64,000 nucleotides of DNA. Source: Halomonas urmiana (GTDB taxonomy: Bacteria > Pseudomonadota > Gammaproteobacteria > Pseudomonadales > Halomonadaceae). The position numbers were made by a program, and so were the translations under genes. The notes beneath the pieces were generated by a model, which made no database searches, was not told where the DNA came from, and saw nothing but the letters and a program-made list of their open reading frames with translations. Numbering within the stretch: position 1 is the first letter of the stretch; every line of letters starts with the position of its first letter. Location of the stretch: NCBI RefSeq assembly GCF_005780185.1, contig NZ_VBUI01000007.1, positions 1 to 64,000 on the forward strand. The letters are read 5' to 3'. Shown one piece after another: positions 6,595-14,880 of this stretch.

Positions 6595-7829
6595 CTATCC
6601 TTCCGGCCGCTGGCCCAGACGTCTGGGTGCATGTCGCCTTGCATGTTCGCCTGGGCCAGGGAGGCGCCGCGATTGGGCACCTCCGCCAGCACGTCGCTGC
6701 TGACCACGCGATCCCGGCCGGCTTGCTTGGCGGCATAGAGTCGCCGGTCGGTGCGGGTATAGAGGTGTTCGAAGCCGTCGCCCTGTCGGGCTTCGGTCAC
6801 GCCGATGCTGACGGTGAACCGGTGTTCTCCGGCCGCCTCCGGCATCGGCATGGCGCGGGTGGCCGCGAGGATCCGCTCGGCGAGCTGGCGTGCGGCCTCA
6901 CCATCGGTGTTCGGCAGCAGCACCGCGAACTCCTCGCCGCCCATGCGCGCCACGGTATCCAGGCGACGCACTTGGTGTTGGAGGGTGTCGGCGAAGGCGG
7001 AGAGCACCGCGTCGCCCACCGGGTGGCCATAGGCGTCATTGATGAGCTTGAAGTGGTCCAGGTCGAGCAGCATGAGGCTCAGCGGCGAGGCGTGACGCTG
7101 GCGACGGGCGAACTCCTGTTCGGCCACCTCCTGCAGGCGCCGACGGTTATAAAGCCCGGTCAGTTCATCGGTCTGGCTCTGGAAGCGCATTATGTCTCGC
7201 TGGTGCTGCAGGCGCAGCATCATCAGCATCACCGCGCCGACGGCGGCCACCACCATCATCAACAGACCGACCACCGCGACGGTGAGCCATTCCATCAGCT
7301 GGCGCTGGTCGGCGGAGGCGTTCTGCACGAGCAGGCTCAGCTCGCTGTAGCTCCAGGCGAGCCCCGCTTCGATCTCCCGCCCAAGCGCGCGCAGCGCATC
7401 GATTTCCTGACCGTCGAGCCCATCGCGCTGCGCCTGGTCGAAGCGGGTCTGCAGGGTCGCGATACGCTCCTGGACAAGGGTCAATTCGTCGATGAGCGGC
7501 GCGTAGTCCTGACGGGGAAGGTCGCTGCGCAGGACCTGGAGGCGGATGTTCTCGATACGCCGGGGAATGCGCAGCAGCAGTTCGCCTAGCTCCTCCTGAT
7601 GGGCCTGATGATCCGGATGAGCGCCGTCGAGACGCATCAGGGCCGTCAGCAACTCCTTGGGATCTGCCTGGGAGCGGACGACGTCGGCGACCATGGCGGT
7701 ATAGTCGGCGCCGACATGCTGGTGCGCCTGGGCGGCGTAGTAGCTGATTGCCGCGGCGCAGACCGTGGCGATCAGCCCGAAGGCCAGCAGCAGGCGATGG
7801 CGCAGGGCCCTGACCGGGGCGGTCGTCAT
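6591..7829 (-). CDS. Membrane-bound diguanylate cyclase (GGDEF)
   Basis: A 412-residue enzyme that should make cyclic di-GMP from two GTP. Membrane helices lie at about residues 11-32 and 181-204 and enclose a ~150-residue helical periplasmic sensor region with no named domain. The GGDEF domain runs from about 219 (DELTGLYNRR) to 385, with the active-site loop GGEEF at 298-302. An RxxD inhibitory-site motif (RRLD) sits just before it, so product feedback is likely. The start overlaps the stop of the upstream molybdopterin-fold gene by four bases. That tight coupling suggests the small periplasmic protein feeds a signal to the sensor region of this cyclase. Confidence 0.92.
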   Translation of the reverse strand: MTTAPVRALRHRLLLAFGLIATVCAAAISYYAAQAHQHVGADYTAMVADVVRSQADPKELLTALMRLDGAHPDHQAHQEELGELLLRIPRRIENIRLQVLRSDLPRQDYAPLIDELTLVQERIATLQTRFDQAQRDGLDGQEIDALRALGREIEAGLAWSYSELSLLVQNASADQRQLMEWLTVAVVGLLMMVVAAVGAVMLMMLRLQHQRDIMRFQSQTDELTGLYNRRRLQEVAEQEFARRQRHASPLSLMLLDLDHFKLINDAYGHPVGDAVLSAFADTLQHQVRRLDTVARMGGEEFAVLLPNTDGEAARQLAERILAATRAMPMPEAAGEHRFTVSIGVTEARQGDGFEHLYTRTDRRLYAAKQAGRDRVVSSDVLAEVPNRGASLAQANMQGDMHPDVWASGRKDS

Positions 7830-8356
7830 CTCGCGCGGATTTCCTCGATCGCCCAGATCCAGCGGTTCATCGGCACCGTGCCTTCCAGTACGGCCTCGGC
7901 GTCCTCGGGCACCACCAGCATCAGCGGGCCGAGCCGGTCCACCCCGATCGGCTCGCCGTCGAGCCGCGTTGCCAGCAGGTAGGCCTTCTCCTGTCGCTGG
8001 GCGGGGGTGAGGAAGGTGGTGTAGCCGTCATCGGCGATGAAGCGCACGCGTCGCGCATCTGCCAGGCCATTCTCCGCCAGGAAGGCATTCAGCCAGACGC
8101 CCGAAAAGCGGCCTTCGGGGCCCTCGGGGTGCTGCATCTGAACATGATGCAGGTCGTCGGTGGCCTCGATCGCCTCCAGCGAGAATCCCTGGTGGTCGCT
8201 GCCCTGGGTGAGCGTCAGGACCGGATCGTGGGGGGCGATGCCATCCGCGGCATGGGCGCCCATGGCCAGCAGCAGGCAAAGCCCCAGGAGAGGACGCCGT
8301 AGAGAGGAGAGGAAGGGGCGGGTGAGACGGCGGCAGGAGGATAGGTGAGAGAGCAT
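7826..8356 (-). CDS. Exported SUOX-like (molybdopterin-oxidoreductase fold) protein
   Basis: A 176-residue protein with a Sec signal peptide (RRPLLGLCLLLAMGAHAADG, cleavage near residue 37). It is followed by a compact domain that resembles the sulfite-oxidase-type molybdopterin fold (HPEGPEGRFSGVWLNAFLAENG, RFIADDGYTTFLTP, LMLVVPED). The domain is shorter than true sulfite oxidases and no conserved cofactor cysteine is visible in the mature part. It is more likely a ligand-binding or degenerate relative than an active enzyme. It is the first gene of a two-gene operon, overlapping the diguanylate cyclase by ATGA, and is a plausible periplasmic sensor partner for it. Confidence 0.7.
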   Translation of the reverse strand: MLSHLSSCRRLTRPFLSSLRRPLLGLCLLLAMGAHAADGIAPHDPVLTLTQGSDHQGFSLEAIEATDDLHHVQMQHPEGPEGRFSGVWLNAFLAENGLADARRVRFIADDGYTTFLTPAQRQEKAYLLATRLDGEPIGVDRLGPLMLVVPEDAEAVLEGTVPMNRWIWAIEEIRAR

Positions 8357-8492
8357 GGCGTCAGCGCTTCCTGTGTGATCGTGGGCAGCGGCCGGTCTCC
8401 GATCGTTCGATACCGGTTACGAAATGTATTTATGCGCCCCTACTATCTTAAATGATACCGATGCTGTCTATCTGTAGTCGTGAAGTTCCCCC

Positions 8493-8522
8493 AACGTTAT
8501 CACTCTGAAGAGTGATAACGTT
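8493..8522. promoter_or_regulatory. Perfect 30-bp palindrome
   Basis: AACGTTATCACTCT (8493-8506) is followed by GA and its exact reverse complement AGAGTGATAACGTT (8509-8522). Fourteen perfect pairs with a 2-base centre make a steric hairpin unlikely and a regulator-binding site or cruciform more likely. No T-run follows on either strand. It lies about 140 bases upstream of the SUOX-like/GGDEF operon and downstream of sstT. Confidence 0.6.
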
Positions 8523-8599
8523 GATTCATGTTAAGAGTGGAAAACCCCATGCGTTCGACAGGCGGAGTGCGGTGGCGACGGGGGCGTCGCCGATGGCGC

Positions 8600-8626
8600 G
8601 CGGCCCCGTGACGATCACGGGGCCGC
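8600..8626 (-). terminator. Terminator-like hairpin after sstT
   Basis: GCGGCCCCGTGA (8600-8611) pairs perfectly with TCACGGGGCCGC (8615-8626) across a CGA loop. It begins 10 bases after the sstT stop codon. No U-tract follows, so termination may be inefficient or Rho-assisted. Confidence 0.55.
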
Positions 8627-8635
8627 ACCGGGGAA

Positions 8636-9859
8636 TCAGGCCTGAGCGTTCTCCTCGCGGCGGCAGGCGGCCGCGGTGAACAGCACGTCGGTGGACGAGT
8701 TCAGCGCCGTCTCGGTGGAGTCCTGCACCACGCTGATCACGAAGCCGATCGCCACCACCTGCATGGCCACGTCGGTGGAGATACCGAACAGGTTACTGGC
8801 CATGGGAATCAGCAGCAGCGAGCCGCCGGCCACGCCGGAGACGCCGCAGGCAGCCAGTGCCGAGACGATGCACAGCAGCAGGGCGGTGGGGAAGTCGACG
8901 CCGATGCCCAGGGTATGGGCGGCGGAGAGCGTGATCACGGTGATGGTGATGGCCGCGCCGCACATGTTGACCGTCGCGCCCAGCGGGATCGAGATGGCGT
9001 AGGTGTCGGCATGCAGCTTCAGGCGCTTGCACAACTCCAGGTTGACCGGGATGTTGGCCGCCGAACTGCGCGTGAAGAAGGCAGTGATGGCGCTGCCGCG
9101 CAGGCAGGTGAAGACCAGCGGGTAGGGGTTCTCGCGGGTCTGCCAATAGACGATCAGCGGGTTGGTGACCAGGGCGACGAACAGCATGCAGCCGACGATC
9201 ACCATCAGCAGGTGGCCATAGTCGAGCAAGGCATTCATGCCGGACTCCGCCAGGGTGTTGGCGACCAGGCCGAAGATGCCCAGCGGGGCGAAGCGGATCA
9301 CCAGGCGCACGATGTGCGAGACCGCATCCGAGAGGTCGCCGAGCATCGTGCGGGTGGCGTCGCTTCCCTGGCGCAGCATCATGCCGAGGCCGATGGCCCA
9401 CACCAGGATGGCGATGAAGTTGCCTTCCATGATCGCCGTGACCGGGTTGGCAACGGCGTTGAGCAGCAGGTTCTGGAGGATCTCGATGATGTCGCCGGGC
9501 GGGTTGCCGCTGACCTCGGGCCGGTCCAGCGCCAGGGTGGTGGGGAACGCGAAGCTCGCCGCCACGGCCACCAGGGCGGCGACCAAGGTGCCGATCACGT
9601 AGAGCACCATCACCGAGCGGATGTGGGTCGGTTGACCCTGCCGGTGGCTGGCGATGGCCGCGGTCACCAGGATGAACACCAGGATCGGGGCGACCGCCTT
9701 CAGGGCGGAGATGAACAGCTGGCCCAGCAGCGAGACCGATTGGGCCGTGTCCGGCGAGAGGAGGGCGAGCAGGATGCCGCAGACGATGCCGATGGCGATC
9801 TGGGGGATCAGCCCCAGTCGCATCAGCGGGCGGCCGAGGGTTTGCAAGGTGGCGATCAT
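8636..9859 (-). CDS. sstT: Serine/threonine:sodium symporter SstT
   Basis: A 407-residue dicarboxylate/amino acid:cation symporter family protein that imports serine and threonine with sodium. Family motifs are visible: [19 protein letters not shown] in the N-terminal half, [20 protein letters not shown] (the serine-rich hairpin), [19 protein letters not shown] and the C-terminal [21 protein letters not shown] placed the start at the ATG at 9859 ([13 protein letters not shown]), which gives the usual ~410-residue length. The longer open frame to 10087 only adds a low-complexity leader. The gene is monocistronic between two hairpins. In a halophile-like host sodium coupling is expected. Function confidence is high. 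Confidence 0.93.
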   Translation of the reverse strand: MIATLQTLGRPLMRLGLIPQIAIGIVCGILLALLSPDTAQSVSLLGQLFISALKAVAPILVFILVTAAIASHRQGQPTHIRSVMVLYVIGTLVAALVAVAASFAFPTTLALDRPEVSGNPPGDIIEILQNLLLNAVANPVTAIMEGNFIAILVWAIGLGMMLRQGSDATRTMLGDLSDAVSHIVRLVIRFAPLGIFGLVANTLAESGMNALLDYGHLLMVIVGCMLFVALVTNPLIVYWQTRENPYPLVFTCLRGSAITAFFTRSSAANIPVNLELCKRLKLHADTYAISIPLGATVNMCGAAITITVITLSAAHTLGIGVDFPTALLLCIVSALAACGVSGVAGGSLLLIPMASNLFGISTDVAMQVVAIGFVISVVQDSTETALNSSTDVLFTAAACRREENAQA

Positions 9860-10108
9860 GGAGGATCTCTCGGGCATTGTAATGGGCGGACAGACGCCTC
9901 CCTGCGGGACGGCTCGAACGGTCGCGTCGGCGGGGCCGATAAGCACAGCGACGCGCCGCGCGAGCCGCCCCAGGCGGGTAGCCGGGACAGGGGACGTCTG
10001 CGTGGCGCGCGCGATTCTAGCAGCAATTATCGCCAGGATGGGCGAATTATCTGCTTGGGAGAGATAAAGCAGGTGTTGCCGCTGCATTGACGCCGGGCGG
10101 CGTCACAG

Positions 10109-10134
10109 GAAAAAACCCGCCCGGGTGGGCGGGG
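10109..10134 (-). terminator. Rho-independent terminator of the isocitrate dehydrogenase gene
   Basis: On the minus strand a CCCGCCC / GGGCGGG hairpin (10127-10133 with 10116-10122, loop of four) is followed by a run of six U. It begins about 24 bases after the stop codon at 10158. Confidence 0.8.
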
Positions 10135-10157
10135 TCGGGGGAGTCACCGGGAGCGCG

Positions 10158-11897
10158 TCAGGCGGGAAGCCGCTCGGCCACGGCATCCAGAAAGCCCTGC
10201 ATGTCGACGAGGGTCTCGGCGGCCGGATCGGTGGTCTTGCCCTTGAGGTCGCCGGTGATGACGCCGTCGGCGACGGTATCGATCAGCGCGGCCTTGAGGC
10301 CGGTGGCGTAGTCGACCAGGGCCGCGTTGGCATCGCGTTCGCCCAGGGTCTCCAGGGCGTTGGCCACGGCGAAGATCAGCGCGGAGGAGTTGAAGTGCGC
10401 CTGGCGGCCATCGCTCTCCAGGTAGTTCAGGTAGAGGTCGTGGGCGGTGCCGTGGGGCGCCTCGAAGAGCATGGTGCCGTTCTTGCTCTCGATGATCGAG
10501 CTGGCGGTGGCCAGGCTGCCGCCAAGCGCCGCGGAGATGTCTGAGAAGATATCGCCGTCGAGGTTCTGCGCCGGGTAGAGGGCGTTGCGGGGCGGATCGG
10601 TGATCATCTTGATGAGCTGCCGCGAGGGCCGCATGATCATGAACGACGGGGGCGGCGTGTCGGCCTTCGCCAGCTCGCGGCGCACGTCGGTGATGGCGGT
10701 GCTGAAGACGTCGTCGTACTCCATGTACTCGCGCTTGAGGCCGAAGTAGACCTCCTTGTCCTTGCGCGAGGCGTCGCGGAATACCTGGGTGACCCAGTCC
10801 TTGATCGCCTGGTGGTCGTTGGACATCAGCAGGATCGGGTCGCCCTGCTTGACGTGGCGCGCGTGCTTCTCCTCGCCATCGACCACCACCTTGAGGATGC
10901 CGTCCTCCAGGGCGGGGGCGTTGTAGCTGCCGTACTGGTCGCCGCCGCCGGCGCTCATCCGCGACAGCGAGACGTGGGCCTTGCGCTTGGGAATGCCGTG
11001 GATCTTGAGCTCTTCGACCAGCTTGTAGAGCTTGCGGCCGGTGTTGTTGTCCGGCACGCCCCACAGCGCCCGCTCCGGCGGATTGGCGACGAGGCGCGCG
11101 GCCTGGGCGTCGATCAGCTCGTAGTGGTAGGCGAGCCCCAGCGCCTCGACCTGGGCCTGGTAGTGATCGCGGTAGATGTCCTCGATGGCGGCCCGCATCA
11201 CGCCGTCGTAGCCGGCGATCACGGTATCCTTCAGACCCAGGTAGATGTCGCGCTTCTCGTCGATGGCGCGCTGGAAGAAGCGGTGCGCCCAAGCCTTGAC
11301 CTGGTCGATGTCGTTGGTGGCGAGCAGCCAGGGGTCGCCCTTCTTCACCTCGCGGCGGTGCAACTCCATCGGGTCGCCGCTTTCGCCCACGAACAGCAGC
11401 TTGACGATGCCGGTGGCACTGGAGAGCTCGTTGAAGCTGTCCTTGATGCCGCCGACATCCATGGTCTCCACTTCGATATCGCGGCCGATCCACTCCGGGG
11501 TGTTGAACTCCAGGTTGCGGAACTGGATATCCTCGCGGGTGATGTTGCCGCCGATGCCCTTGCGGATGGCGCCGTTGGGCGACTTGGTGGCCAGCGGATG
11601 CAGCGTGGTGCCGTCGAGTTCGGGGTGCTTGGCCAGCAGCTCGCCCAGCTGGGTGCGGTTCACGGTCATGCCCGCGTTCTTCACCCCCACGCCGTACTGC
11701 TTGAGGGCCTCGATGGCATCGATCACCACCTGGCCGTTGGTGACCAGGCGGTTCTCGGCGGTCAGGTCGATCTCCACGAGGTCGACGTCCAGCCGGGAGG
11801 TCACGAAGGTCTCGAGGATGCGCTCGAAGGCCACCTGCGCCATCTCGTCGCCATGCAGGATGACCAGGGGGGCGGACACGTTGATCTTGCTGCTCAT
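10158..11897 (-). CDS. NADP-dependent isocitrate dehydrogenase, ~580-residue form with internal duplication
   Basis: A 579-residue member of the isocitrate/isopropylmalate dehydrogenase superfamily, which oxidatively decarboxylates isocitrate in the TCA cycle. Family signals are NAGMTVN (75-81), the substrate loop ATKSPNGAIRKGIGGNITRE (103-122), NLDGDIFSDISAALGGSLA (445-463, Mg-binding aspartates) and FEAPHGTAHD (478-487). Length matches neither the ~415-residue dimeric nor the ~740-residue monomeric enzyme. Residues 180-243 and 345-408 are clear copies of each other (KKGDPWLLATND / KQGDPILLMSND, DIYLGLKDTVIAGYD / EVYFGLKREYMEYDD). The start has AAGGA seven bases upstream. Substrate is assigned from the motifs; another 2-hydroxy acid cannot be excluded. 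Confidence 0.8.
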   Translation of the reverse strand: MSSKINVSAPLVILHGDEMAQVAFERILETFVTSRLDVDLVEIDLTAENRLVTNGQVVIDAIEALKQYGVGVKNAGMTVNRTQLGELLAKHPELDGTTLHPLATKSPNGAIRKGIGGNITREDIQFRNLEFNTPEWIGRDIEVETMDVGGIKDSFNELSSATGIVKLLFVGESGDPMELHRREVKKGDPWLLATNDIDQVKAWAHRFFQRAIDEKRDIYLGLKDTVIAGYDGVMRAAIEDIYRDHYQAQVEALGLAYHYELIDAQAARLVANPPERALWGVPDNNTGRKLYKLVEELKIHGIPKRKAHVSLSRMSAGGGDQYGSYNAPALEDGILKVVVDGEEKHARHVKQGDPILLMSNDHQAIKDWVTQVFRDASRKDKEVYFGLKREYMEYDDVFSTAITDVRRELAKADTPPPSFMIMRPSRQLIKMITDPPRNALYPAQNLDGDIFSDISAALGGSLATASSIIESKNGTMLFEAPHGTAHDLYLNYLESDGRQAHFNSSALIFAVANALETLGERDANAALVDYATGLKAALIDTVADGVITGDLKGKTTDPAAETLVDMQGFLDAVAERLPA

Positions 11898-11998
11898 CAC
11901 GCTTCCTTTGGTTGAGGTGATGGAATGGGAGGGGTAACGAATGCTAATAGGGTACGCCTGCCGTCGATCCTCTGCCAGAGATCGCCCGGTGGCGGAGA

Positions 11999-12328
11999 TC
12001 ACCCCGCGGGCCGTGGCCCGAGCAGGATGACGCCGGCACCCATCAGGCACAGGCCGGCGCCGGCAAGGTCCCAGCGATCGGGCAGGCGCTGCTCGACCAG
12101 CCATAGCCAGGCCACCGAAGTGGCGATGTAAACCCCGCCGTAGGCAGCGTAGGCGCGCCCGGCGTAGTCGGCCGTGGAGAGGCTCAGCAGCCAGGCGAAA
12201 AGCGCCAGGCTGGCGAGCCCCGGCATCAGCCACAGGGCCGACTTGTCCAGCCGCCACCAGGCCCAGACGCTGAAGCAGCCGGCGATCTCGGCCAGGGCGG
12301 CGGCGACATAGAGCGCCAGCGTGCTCAT
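11999..12328 (-). CDS. YnfA family (UPF0060) small membrane protein
   Basis: A 109-residue inner-membrane protein with four predicted helices, matching the YnfA/UPF0060 family: [38 protein letters not shown], then [20 protein letters not shown]. YnfA proteins resemble small-multidrug-resistance transporters in fold, but their physiological role is not settled. The start lies one base after the threonine ammonia-lyase stop region, so the two are probably co-translated. The isocitrate dehydrogenase follows 101 bases downstream and has its own ribosome site. Confidence 0.9.
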   Translation of the reverse strand: MSTLALYVAAALAEIAGCFSVWAWWRLDKSALWLMPGLASLALFAWLLSLSTADYAGRAYAAYGGVYIATSVAWLWLVEQRLPDRWDLAGAGLCLMGAGVILLGPRPAG

Positions 12329-12329
12329 C

Positions 12330-13586
12330 TCAGTGCTGGCCCTCGGGGTCGGCGGCCCAGCGCTCGTCCGGGTGTACCTCGTTGGCGGGCAGCACCGGGT
12401 CGTAGCCCTCGGCGCGCAGCGCGGCGATCACCTCGCGGGTGTGGTCGCTACCCAGCGTCTCCAGGGTGGCCTCCACCTCGGTGGCGCGCAGCGAGAGGTC
12501 GGTAAAGGTGCGCTGGTGGGCGATCTGGATGACGTTGGCGCGCTGTTCGGCGAGCAGCTGGGTCAGCTCGGCCAGCGAGCCGGGCACGTCGGAGATGCCC
12601 ACCCGCACCCGCACGATGCGCCCAGAGCGCACCAGGCCGCGCTGGATCACCGAGGAGAGCGCCAGCATGTCGATGTTGCCGCCGCACAGCACCAGCCCCA
12701 CCTTGCGGCCGCGAAAGCGCGGCGGGTCGCTGAGCAGGGCGGCGAGCCCCGCGGCGCCGGCGCCCTCGGCCACGCTCTTCTCGATCTCCAGCAGCATCAG
12801 GATGGCGCGCTCGATCTCGGGCTCGTCCACCAGCACGATGTCGCTGACCAGCTCGCGCACGATCTCCCGGGTCAGGGTGCCGGGCTGCTTCACGGCGATG
12901 CCCTCGGCCAGGGTGGCCAGGCCGCAGTGGATCTCCTCGCCGGCCAGCGCCTGCTGCATGGCCGGGAAGCGCTGGGTCTGCACCCCGATCACCTCGATGT
13001 CGGGCTTCAGCGCCTTGGCCGCCACGGCGTTGCCGCTGATCAGGCCGCCGCCGCCGATGGGGATCACCAGGCAGTCCAGGTCGGGAACCGCCTCGAGCAT
13101 CTCCGGGGCGATGGTGCCTTGGCCGGCGATGACCCGTGGGTCGTCGTAGGGGTGCACGAAGACCAGGTGGCGTTCCTCGGCGAGGCGCCGGGCGTAGGCG
13201 CCGGCCTCGTCGACGCCATTGCCCTCCAGGTGCACCTCGGCGCCGAAGTCGCGAGTGTTGCGCACCTTGAGGTTGGGGGTGTGGCGGGGCATGACGATGG
13301 TGGCGTGGATGCCCAGCCGGGCGGCGTGGTAGGCCACCGCCTGGGCGTGATTGCCGGCGGACATGGCGATCACGCCCCGGGCGCGCTCCTCGGGCGTCAG
13401 CGCGAGCAGGTGGTTCAGCGCGCCGCGCTCCTTGAAGGAGGCGGTGAACTGGTGGTTCTCGAACTTGATGTAGACGTCGCAGCCGGTGAGCCGGGAGAGG
13501 GTTGAGGAGTGCAGGCAGGGGGTATGTTCCACGCTGCCCTCGAGGCGGGCGGCGGCCTGGCGGATGTCGTCGAGGGTCACGCTCAT
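12330..13586 (-). CDS. ilvA: Threonine ammonia-lyase (threonine dehydratase)
   Basis: A 418-residue PLP enzyme that converts threonine to 2-oxobutanoate and ammonia. The N-terminal fold-type II catalytic domain has the Schiff-base lysine in [13 protein letters not shown] (Lys52). [11 protein letters not shown] follows, with the phosphate-binding glycine loop [13 protein letters not shown] near 172. Residues about 325-405 form one ACT domain ([20 protein letters not shown]) for allosteric control. The single ACT domain and length of 418 fit the TdcB-like/short IlvA form rather than the ~510-residue two-ACT biosynthetic enzyme. The symbol is therefore tentative and tdcB would also fit. It is upstream of and coupled to ynfA. 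Confidence 0.88.
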   Translation of the reverse strand: MSVTLDDIRQAAARLEGSVEHTPCLHSSTLSRLTGCDVYIKFENHQFTASFKERGALNHLLALTPEERARGVIAMSAGNHAQAVAYHAARLGIHATIVMPRHTPNLKVRNTRDFGAEVHLEGNGVDEAGAYARRLAEERHLVFVHPYDDPRVIAGQGTIAPEMLEAVPDLDCLVIPIGGGGLISGNAVAAKALKPDIEVIGVQTQRFPAMQQALAGEEIHCGLATLAEGIAVKQPGTLTREIVRELVSDIVLVDEPEIERAILMLLEIEKSVAEGAGAAGLAALLSDPPRFRGRKVGLVLCGGNIDMLALSSVIQRGLVRSGRIVRVRVGISDVPGSLAELTQLLAEQRANVIQIAHQRTFTDLSLRATEVEATLETLGSDHTREVIAALRAEGYDPVLPANEVHPDERWAADPEGQH

Positions 13587-13604
13587 GGGAGGATCTTCTC
13601 CTTG

Positions 13605-14204
13605 TTATTTGGGGTCGTGGGGGCAGTCATCGCCTGCCGGGTGGGGCAGGCGCGCTGCCAGCGCGAACACGTGGGGGTCGTCCACACCGAGTTCGCGAAG
13701 GGCCCGGGCCAGGTGGACCAGGTAATCGCGATTGGGGCCGCTGGGACCGTGGGCAACGGCGATCTGCGCGGCGATGGCGTCGAGCGGGGCATCGCCGAGG
13801 AAGGCGGCGTTATCCTCGGTGGCCAGGTAGAGGAGCCCATCGGCGCCCGCCGGCTGGCCACCGTCGTCGAAGTGCAGCCGGGTCAGTTCGCGCAGGTAGC
13901 CGTTCTTCTCGCGGATATCCAGCGGGCCCAGCACCTCAGGGGCGATGCGATAGGCCATGCCGTGGCAGATGGCCCCCGGCTCGCGCACCAGGGTGGCCAC
14001 GCGGCCGGGGGCTTCGGGAGTGCCGCGATGATCGTGGGAGCCCTGCCAGAAGCGCCGCACCCAGCCGTGGACATGGGCGCAGCGACGCTCGAGGAAGGGG
14101 AAGTCGGCCTTCCAGATCAGCGAGCCGTAGCCGAACAGCCAGAGCGCGTCATGGTCGTCGAAGTGGGTCATGCGTCGATTGCGTGCAGTGGTGTCGTGGC
14201 TCAT
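13605..14204 (-). CDS. ChaC-like gamma-glutamylcyclotransferase
   Basis: A 199-residue protein of the ChaC family, which releases 5-oxoproline from gamma-glutamyl peptides, chiefly glutathione. The signature YGSLIWKADFPF lies near residue 26. It is followed by VHGWVRRFWQGSHDHRGTPE, and the catalytic glutamate is in DIREKNGYLRELT (around 97). The ATG at 14171 (MTHFDDHDALW) is an alternative start that removes 11 residues; neither start has a strong ribosome site. It sits 18 bases upstream of the threonine ammonia-lyase start on the same strand and could be co-transcribed with it. Confidence 0.9.
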   Translation of the reverse strand: MSHDTTARNRRMTHFDDHDALWLFGYGSLIWKADFPFLERRCAHVHGWVRRFWQGSHDHRGTPEAPGRVATLVREPGAICHGMAYRIAPEVLGPLDIREKNGYLRELTRLHFDDGGQPAGADGLLYLATEDNAAFLGDAPLDAIAAQIAVAHGPSGPNRDYLVHLARALRELGVDDPHVFALAARLPHPAGDDCPHDPK

Positions 14205-14350
14205 GGACGGTGCGGGCAGGGTCGTGATGAATGAAGGGCTCCATGATGCGTCGCCGGACGGCGCTTGTCGAAGTCCGATGGCCGATGCCCGGGGCGGCGT
14301 CGACGGCGCTGCGAGTCGGGGGGTAAGGTGTCGAGCGTTCGGCGCATGCC

Positions 14351-14380
14351 GTTCGATGCAGTCGTTCGATGCAGTCGTTC
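14351..14380. repeat. 13-bp tandem repeat
   Basis: The unit GTTCGATGCAGTC occurs twice in perfect tandem (14351-14363, 14364-14376), followed by a partial GTTC. It lies immediately upstream of pgpA, between its ribosome site and the divergent chaC gene. No function is evident. Confidence 0.7.
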
Positions 14381-14397
14381 AGTGACAGGGAGCAGAG

Positions 14398-14868
14398 ATG
14401 GAGACGCTATTGATGGCCCTCTCGACGGGACTTGGCCTGGGGCTCTCGCCCTGGGCCCCGGGCACGGTCGGGACGCTGCTGGGACTGCCGCTCGCCTGGT
14501 GGCTGCTGGGACGCACCCGGCGGGTGCAGCTGGGCCTCACGGCGGCACTGCTGGTGGCGGCCATTCCGGTCTGCCATCAGGCCGCGACCCTGCTGGGCTT
14601 CAAGGACGACGGGCGCATCGTGCTCGACGAGATCGTGGCCTTCCCGGTGGCGGTGCTCGGTCAGGCCGCGGCCCGCCATCCCGCAGCCCTGGCCGGGGCC
14701 TATGTGATCTATCGGGGATTCGATATCACCAAGCCGGCGCCGGTGAGCCAGGCGGAGGCGCTGCCCGGCGGTATCGGCATCGTGCTCGACGACAGCGTGG
14801 CCGCGGCCATGACCTGGCTGGTCATGGCCGGTGGACTGGCGCTCTGGCGCCGCCGGCAGACGCGCTGA
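14398..14868 (+). CDS. pgpA: Phosphatidylglycerophosphatase A
   Basis: A 156-residue membrane enzyme that removes the phosphate from phosphatidylglycerophosphate to give phosphatidylglycerol. PgpA motifs are visible in order: GLGLGLSPWAPGTVGTLLGL (11-30), DDGRIVLDEIVAFPVA (70-85, containing the acidic catalytic/metal residues) and YRGFDITKPAPV, then GGIGIVLDDSVAA. Several hydrophobic helices separate them. The ATG at 14398 follows a GGGAGCAG ribosome site. In many proteobacteria pgpA follows thiL; here it stands alone and converges with the PhoD-like gene 12 bases away. Confidence 0.93.
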   Translation: METLLMALSTGLGLGLSPWAPGTVGTLLGLPLAWWLLGRTRRVQLGLTAALLVAAIPVCHQAATLLGFKDDGRIVLDEIVAFPVAVLGQAAARHPAALAGAYVIYRGFDITKPAPVSQAEALPGGIGIVLDDSVAAAMTWLVMAGGLALWRRRQTR

Positions 14869-14880
14869 GTCGAGGCTACC

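Noticed and set aside
11898-12257. N-terminal extension of the isocitrate dehydrogenase frame
   Set aside because: It overlaps ynfA in another frame. The ATG at 11897 has a good ribosome site and starts at the conserved N-terminus.
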